NCBI GenBank assembly: GCA_947259225.1
Contig: CAMYLK010000002.1
Location: 186,001-250,000 of the forward strand
Source: an uncultured Desulfobulbaceae bacterium
GTDB lineage: Bacteria > Desulfobacterota > Desulfobulbia > Desulfobulbales > Desulfobulbaceae
DNA length: 64,000 bases
Reading direction: 5' to 3'
Shown here piece by piece: positions 60,182-64,000 of the stretch. The notes under the pieces were generated by a model. That model had not been told where the DNA came from, searched no databases, and worked only from the letters and a program-made list of their open reading frames with translations. Each line of letters opens with the position of its first letter. The first letter of the stretch is position 1. Position numbers and translations under genes: made by a program.

Positions 60182-60633
60182 AACGTATTTCTCAGGCAGA
60201 TAAGTTCCGTGGTCCGCCAGCCAAGTCTTTTATAAAATTCAAGGGCAGAAGCGTTATTTCGATCCGCCAGAAGCTGGAGCCGTAAAGCCCCTTTCTTCTT
60301 CCCCCACTCAGCAACCTCTTCCATAAGCTGCCTGCCAATACCTTGTCCTCGGAAACCTTCATGTACGATTACATCCTCTACCAGCAGTGAGGGCCCACCT
60401 TTAGCCGTTGACACAGTTATCTGTCCTGAACACATCCCGACAACCTGATCGTTAACTTTTGCAACCAGCACACAACCTCGTTCATTGTCGAGCATAAACT
60501 CTAGGCCTTGGCGCTGATGGCTTTCGTTGAAAACAAAATCCTCTTCAATGCTGAAGAGGATTTTCAAAAGGGATGTGAGTGTATCAATATCAGCAAAGAC
60601 TGCCGGGCGAATCGTAGCGATATAATCAGACAT
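60178..60633 (-). CDS. GNAT-family N-acetyltransferase
   Basis: 151 aa. The acetyl-CoA motif is VIVHEGFRGQGIGRQLMEEV (R/QxxGxG/A), with the start IRPAVFADIDTLTSLLKI and the late DRNNASALEFYKRLGWR segment also typical of the fold. The acceptor cannot be predicted. Its stop overlaps the stop of the diadenylate cyclase by 4 bases. It is followed (upstream on the minus strand) by the nif-accessory genes, so it may be the last gene of that transcript (gap 44 bases). Confidence 0.9.
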   Translation of the reverse strand: MSDYIATIRPAVFADIDTLTSLLKILFSIEEDFVFNESHQRQGLEFMLDNERGCVLVAKVNDQVVGMCSGQITVSTAKGGPSLLVEDVIVHEGFRGQGIGRQLMEEVAEWGKKKGALRLQLLADRNNASALEFYKRLGWRTTELICLRNTF

Positions 60634-60677
60634 GATTCATTTATAATCAATTATGCTTGAAAAAATGCCAGGCTAGC

Positions 60678-60974
60678 TTACACAAACTCCAGGTTAATGT
60701 TCTCATTGTCACCCTGGCTCAATGAATAATAGCTCCCATCCCGGAAGATCATTTTCCTGGCAGATGCGTCTGTCTTCAACCGTGTGATGGTGGCTTGTAC
60801 TTTCGGCTCATCTGCCTCACTGTTGATATGGATCAGGAGTTCATTGTTGTGAGCTGTGAACTGCAGAAGAAAGGCATTGTGGTCAATGAACACCAGATCA
60901 TCATACGCGTATGATATCGCCATTCCCGCCGACTCGACAATGTCTTTGACAACTCCAAGTTGTTTGAGGAGCAC
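60678..60974 (-). CDS. Hypothetical protein, nif-accessory operon
   Basis: 98 aa, not recognised. GTG start overlapping almost directly with the upstream stop (3 bases apart), so co-translated. Alternating hydrophobic stretches (VFIDHNAFLLQFTAHNNELLIHIN) suggest an alpha/beta fold, with no membrane segments or cysteines. Its place in a row of nif-accessory genes is the only clue to a role. Confidence 0.6.
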   Translation of the reverse strand: MLLKQLGVVKDIVESAGMAISYAYDDLVFIDHNAFLLQFTAHNNELLIHINSEADEPKVQATITRLKTDASARKMIFRDGSYYSLSQGDNENINLEFV

Positions 60975-60977
60975 TTC

Positions 60978-61223
60978 TTATTCCCCGGGGCTTATTGTCC
61001 TGATCGAACCGATACCTGCCCAATCATAATACGTATTTGCTGTCGTTTTTTTCGGCTCGGTTTCCGTTATGCGGGCAAATTCTTCACCAAGAAAGATGAC
61101 GGCATTTTCATACACTTTCCCTTCGTTGATCTGGAGGGAAACTCCCTTGCGAAGTTTTCTCGACATCGTTCCATGAACAGGCATGGAGGCATATTCAAAA
61201 ATCTTTTCCCATGTGTTTTTCAT
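60978..61223 (-). CDS. Hypothetical protein, nif-accessory operon
   Basis: 81 aa, not recognised. A perfect AAGGAG precedes the ATG at 61223. The sequence is mixed-charge with a beta-rich middle (GVSLQINEGKVYENAVIFLGEE) and no cysteines. It sits between the HEPN-like gene and the 60678 gene, and all are co-directional with small gaps, so it belongs to the same operon. Confidence 0.65.
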   Translation of the reverse strand: MKNTWEKIFEYASMPVHGTMSRKLRKGVSLQINEGKVYENAVIFLGEEFARITETEPKKTTANTYYDWAGIGSIRTISPGE

Positions 61224-61250
61224 TGTTACACTCCTTAAATATATTTCAGT

Positions 61251-61697
61251 TTATACTTTTTTGGTTAAATCGTTTGTTACAAGTTGCTGCAGCTTTTCAG
61301 CCAGATCCAGCATGACTGGTATTTCGTCCATGGCCAGTTCGACTATTGTGAATTCGTACGGATCACAAATATCCTGGTATGCATCAAGCTTGAGCAACCC
61401 TTCCCTTATATCTGTAATGGTATCGGGAAAAGTATCTTCCATGGCCTCAACCAGGTCGGCCATTGTATGGTTATAGGGCATTGCTCCGTGGCGCATCAGT
61501 GCAACCATGACAAATTTCTCTATAGCCATGGCAATAATGTTATAGAGAATCTCGCTGGTGAATATTTTTTTACGGTTGATATAGGCTCCTTTCGCCGTTC
61601 TCAAATATCCGTTCCCGTCCGCCAGAAACTCCTCCCATCCCTGAATTGATTTGATGGAAGTGACTAAAGTCAGAGGCATTTTGTTTTTGGTGCTCAT
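61251..61697 (-). CDS. HEPN-like protein, nif-accessory operon
   Basis: 148 aa. The middle, EILYNIIAMAIEKFVMVALM followed by HGAMPYNHTMADLVEAM, looks like the helical HEPN fold (conserved helix pairs with a THDL-like turn), though the usual catalytic R-x4-6-H is not evident. The family is therefore a guess. It is preceded by a GAGGAT site. The 68-base gap from the Nif11 gene and the direction indicate membership in the nif-accessory operon. Confidence 0.55.
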   Translation of the reverse strand: MSTKNKMPLTLVTSIKSIQGWEEFLADGNGYLRTAKGAYINRKKIFTSEILYNIIAMAIEKFVMVALMRHGAMPYNHTMADLVEAMEDTFPDTITDIREGLLKLDAYQDICDPYEFTIVELAMDEIPVMLDLAEKLQQLVTNDLTKKV

Positions 61698-61765
61698 TTC
61701 AAGATCCTCTCAAACTTTTTCTACCTTCTACCTTCTTCAACCTTGCACCCTGAACCTTTTTACCC

Positions 61766-61987
61766 TTACACCCACCAGATCTGGCGTTTTGGGGGGTTCC
61801 CGTTTTTCTCAAAGACATCACCCGACTCTTTAAGGACCGCATCGAGTTCCTCAACTGTGAAATCGTACCCGTCTTCCGTAGCCAGAGCCACAAACTCCTC
61901 CATAGTGGCAGGGACATCATATTTAGCACGTATATGCTTATCTTCGCCACCGGCAACAAGTAAATTTTCTACATCTTTTTTTGCCAT
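61766..61987 (-). CDS. Nif11-domain protein
   Basis: 73 aa from ATG 61987, which has AAGGAG in good position; the frame extends to 62089 but the extension overlaps the zinc-ribbon gene. The segment TMEEFVALATEDGYDFTVEE followed by LDAVLKESG is the Nif11 pattern (F..lA...GY.ft.eEL). Nif11 proteins occur in nitrogen-fixation clusters, and Nif11-type leaders also occur in RiPP precursors. No maturase is visible here, and the tail (KNGNPPKRQIWWV) is not a typical core peptide, so a nif role is more likely. Confidence 0.8.
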   Translation of the reverse strand: MAKKDVENLLVAGGEDKHIRAKYDVPATMEEFVALATEDGYDFTVEELDAVLKESGDVFEKNGNPPKRQIWWV

Positions 61988-62036
61988 GGTTTTTCTCCTT
62001 GTACTTATTGTAAAATGTGTTTTTGCATCCAGCCGT

Positions 62037-62222
62037 TTATATATCTTCCGCTTTACTGAGGGTGTATATATTACGCCATCTGGCACCACAGGTTGCGCAA
62101 AACATAGAAACCTGAATTTTGTCAGCTTTCACCTTTTCCGGGTTAGCACTAGCCTTAATGGCCTTGGAACCGCATTTAGGACATTGTTCACCACCAGACT
62201 CCACGTGGGATTTCAAAGTCAT
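62037..62222 (-). CDS. Small zinc-ribbon protein, nif-accessory operon
   Basis: 61 aa. Two CxxC pairs (CPKCGSKA and CATCGARW) about 24 residues apart make a classic zinc ribbon. The ATG overlaps the stop of the upstream ArsC-like gene by 4 bases (ATGA), so it is translationally coupled. The function is unknown, but the tight coupling argues for a partner of the nitrogenase-associated gene upstream. Confidence 0.75.
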   Translation of the reverse strand: MTLKSHVESGGEQCPKCGSKAIKASANPEKVKADKIQVSMFCATCGARWRNIYTLSKAEDI

Positions 62223-62647
62223 CTATCTCTTCCTTTTTGCTCATCGCAGGACAGGGTATTCAGATTGGGACAGGTAATTACATCATCTTCCCCATCCCAT
62301 TCTCCAAGGTAGGGAGCAAGGCGCGGATCCATAAACCCCTGAATCTTCAGACTGTCGACCTCGACAAGTGGTCTCCTGATAAGGATCGGGTCTGCCACCA
62401 TCATTTCCACAGCCTCTGTTAATGAAAGGCGTTCCGGGATTATTTCCCTTTTTTTTATTGCAGGTGCCGTGTGATTCATTATTTCTACAGGCTTCTTTCC
62501 TGCCACAAAGTCCAGAAGCTTTTCCTGGTTCCAGGAATACCTAAGGATATCAATTGTGTGCAGGTTATGACCAGCGGCACGAAGGATAGCCTTCTGCTTT
62601 TCACCATTGGTACAGCCAGGTTTTTCATAAAAGACGATATCAGCCAC
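62219..62647 (-). CDS. Nitrogenase-associated ArsC/Spx-like protein (NifO type)
   Basis: About 142 aa. I use the GTG at 62647: GAGGA lies before it, and the protein then starts VADIVFYEKPGCTNGEKQKA like nitrogenase-associated proteins of the ArsC family. The longer frame to 62809 begins in the ferredoxin gene. The Cys of PGCT and the RRPLVEV segment match the ArsC fold, which also occurs in NifO. Its precise role in nitrogen fixation is not established. It overlaps the zinc-ribbon gene and follows the ferredoxin gene by 25 bases. Confidence 0.82.
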   Translation of the reverse strand: MADIVFYEKPGCTNGEKQKAILRAAGHNLHTIDILRYSWNQEKLLDFVAGKKPVEIMNHTAPAIKKREIIPERLSLTEAVEMMVADPILIRRPLVEVDSLKIQGFMDPRLAPYLGEWDGEDDVITCPNLNTLSCDEQKGRDR

Positions 62648-62672
62648 GGTTTTTTTCCTCGCCCAGTTTCGG

Positions 62673-62978
62673 TTATGATTGAATGAGAAAGTCAGCAGCA
62701 GGTTCGCCATCCTCAAGGCCGTCAAGAATGGTATCGATCGCCTCTTCACTGTCCACACCCTTGAACCACCAGTTCTCTGGCTGAATAACCATGATGGGAC
62801 CGCTGTCACACTGCTTGAGGCAGGTGGTGGCCGTGATCAGGCAGTCCAGGCCGCGGTCCAGAACCTCTTCTTCAATGTATTGCAAAAATCCGTCGGTCTG
62901 CTTGTGACAAATGCCTTTTTTGTCGCCAGCCACTCGAAAGCTCTGACAGACGATTATTTGACGCTCTGGTATAGCCAT
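62673..62978 (-). CDS. Thioredoxin-like [2Fe-2S] ferredoxin, nif-accessory
   Basis: 101 aa. Four cysteines in the order CQSFR, ICHKQ, TTCLKQC (Cys11, 24, 53, 57) match the [2Fe-2S] ligands of thioredoxin-fold ferredoxins (Azotobacter FeS I type), with SGPIMVIQPENWWF following. Proteins of this type occur in nif clusters and may supply electrons to nitrogenase or protect it. AGGAGA precedes the ATG. A palindromic repeat separates it from the upstream NifB-like gene. Confidence 0.85.
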   Translation of the reverse strand: MAIPERQIIVCQSFRVAGDKKGICHKQTDGFLQYIEEEVLDRGLDCLITATTCLKQCDSGPIMVIQPENWWFKGVDSEEAIDTILDGLEDGEPAADFLIQS

Positions 62979-63000
62979 TGTTTTCTCCTATAGTGATATT

Positions 63001-63116
63001 GTCATTTCGAACGTAGCGAGAAATCTTGAACGTCTAGGCTATTGACAACTTTAAGATTTCTCCCTTTGGACGAGGTAGCACCCCTCAAGGGGGCATAAAC
63101 TCCGACTCCGAATGAC
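63001..63116. repeat. Dispersed palindromic repeat, copy 2 (between NifB-like gene and ferredoxin)
   Basis: Starts GTCATTTCGAACGTAGCGAG and ends CTCCGAATGAC, with an inner AAATCTTGAACGTC.../...TTAAGATTTCTCCC inverted pair and a CCCCTCAAGGGGGC palindrome inside. Same design as the copy at 53844-53930. Both copies lie inside nif transcription units, on the coding strand of neither. Confidence 0.7.
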
Positions 63117-63148
63117 ATAATGTTTTGTCTTTTTCTTTTTTCTGACAA

Positions 63149-64000
63149 TTATTTTTTACATTTACCCTTCTTTCTTCCACCGTAGAGTGCATCTACTGTT
63201 CCTTCGACATTGTCTTCCATCAGCAACAGGGTAAGGCCATGACGGTCTAAAATATCTCGCGGCTTTTGACCGGCACTGGCTGCAAGAAGGACAAAACAGT
63301 CATTCAACGTCTCCGCCACCTGCAGCCAGCGATTGTCACCGCTACCAGGTTCAGGGAGATCACGGGCCTCAAGCAGACAGGCAAGACCATCTTCCCTGGG
63401 TCCATAGATCACGGCCTTGATGGCCTGGCCGAGATGGAGATCGATATCCATGCCGTTAGAGCTCAGCACTGCTACATTGGGCCTGTCCTTTGTCGGTTGA
63501 GGAATGGTCAATGTTTCGGCACTGGATAAGGGTATAATTTCACCCCGGGGTTCCGGCATCTGAAGACAAACAGTTGCGATATACTGTCCTGCTTTCCGAA
63601 CCAGTTCCTCCATAGAGTCAACCGAGAGCTGGGGCAATTTTTCTTCCACGTTCAACCATCCTTTTGCGGGTACCAGTGTGAGAAATTCTGCACCAAGGCT
63701 GGAAGCCTTTCTGGCGATACCTTCCACTTCCTGCTCGTTGATTCCAGCGTAAACAGTGGTCAGGATTGAGACAGCAATGCCTGCTGATTTGCAGGCCGTT
63801 ATTGCTTTAGCTTGTTCTTCTATCAGAATATCGGCACTCTTAGCCAGGGGGGCATTCCTTTTTCCTGGTCGTATCCAGGTGAACAGGTTCTGAACAACCT
63901 TTGGATCAACAGCATCCACAAGCAAAGTGACCTTGGAAACACCGCGTTCAGCAAGTTCGTTGCAGCTACCAGAAAGACCAAGCCCCAAGGTTGTCAGCCC
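63149..64000 (-). CDS. NifB-like radical SAM protein, C-terminal part (N-terminus outside window)
   Basis: The frame is open through the window edge; the first visible residues continue a NifB-like protein. Segments CNELAERGVSKVTLLVDAVD, ADILIEEQAKAI and TTVYAGINEQEVEGIARKAS parallel the nifB at 52504. The C-terminal third (VAVLSSNGMDIDLHLGQAIK) is again a NifX-like cofactor domain. The end is KGKCKK rather than the Cys-rich NifB tail, and overall the sequence is clearly diverged, so it is a paralogue, not a recent copy. The radical SAM cysteines lie outside the window, so activity cannot be judged. Confidence 0.75.
   Translation of the reverse strand, partial: GLTTLGLGLSGSCNELAERGVSKVTLLVDAVDPKVVQNLFTWIRPGKRNAPLAKSADILIEEQAKAITACKSAGIAVSILTTVYAGINEQEVEGIARKASSLGAEFLTLVPAKGWLNVEEKLPQLSVDSMEELVRKAGQYIATVCLQMPEPRGEIIPLSSAETLTIPQPTKDRPNVAVLSSNGMDIDLHLGQAIKAVIYGPREDGLACLLEARDLPEPGSGDNRWLQVAETLNDCFVLLAASAGQKPRDILDRHGLTLLLMEDNVEGTVDALYGGRKKGKCKK

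Noticed and set aside
61766-61987. RiPP precursor with Nif11 leader
   Set aside because: There is no typical core with Cys/Ser/Thr residues after the leader and no lanthipeptide or other maturase nearby; the nif context is a better fit.

Overview
The window looks like chromosomal DNA from a Gram-negative, anaerobic, nitrogen-fixing bacterium, most likely a Desulfobacterota (deltaproteobacterial sulfate reducer-type) lineage. The pointers are a nine-haem c-type cytochrome lipoprotein, a nif cluster with Nif11, ArsC-like and [2Fe-2S] accessory proteins, a PAS protein with the appended cysteine-rich tail common in that group, many lipoproteins and outer-membrane factors, and mixed base composition with A+T-rich intergenic islands. 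The taxonomic call is inference from gene content, not from a marker alignment.

Layout. 1-2140 is the end of a trp operon (trpD partial, trpC, trpF). It meets a convergent pair: a nonahaem cytochrome lipoprotein and rlpA (2137-4376). A tRNA-Thr(CGU) at 4453-4528 opens an A+T-rich accessory stretch (4529-10421) with an orphan membrane protein, REP-like repeats, a PilZ protein, a decayed extracellular propeller gene, a secreted alpha/beta hydrolase with TIG domains, and about 1.2 kb of repeat-rich DNA without genes.

10422-32796 is the centrepiece: a co-directional, tightly packed cluster around two giant iterative fatty acid/polyketide synthases. The first (2762 aa) reads NMO-NMO-KS-AT-ACP-KR-DH. 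The second reads KS-AT-DH-PPTase. They are followed by a discrete ACP, two alkaline-phosphatase-superfamily hydrolases, an alpha/beta hydrolase with a DUF6316 tail, a large beta-propeller protein, a PqqD/degenerate-M50/HlyD membrane fusion, a sulfotransferase and a small unknown protein. An esterase lipoprotein and a NodT-type outer-membrane factor follow. Together this looks like a secondary-lipid or polyketide pathway with phospho/sulfo tailoring and its own export adaptor. The product is unknown, and I regard this as the best candidate for an undescribed system.

35690-49656 is mixed chromosomal content: two secreted beta-propellers, a PAS sensor, an EamA transporter, Sir2, a second PilZ protein, DgkA, a nuclease-fold lipoprotein, DUF5329, a PLD-family lipoprotein, a YkgJ protein, a PepSY membrane protein, DUF4920, NhaA, a ferritin-like protein, and an arfB gene preceded by a truncated second arfB start.

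50054-56741 (minus strand) is a nif/mod unit, nifE-nifN-nifB-nifX-like-modA-modB-modC, preceded by a good sigma-54 promoter; it makes the FeMo-cofactor precursor and imports the molybdate needed for it. A plus-strand block follows (tandem rhodanese, HupE, TrmO-like, diadenylate cyclase). Then a minus-strand nif-accessory operon (60678-64000) runs off the window end inside a second NifB-like gene. nifHDK are not in the window.
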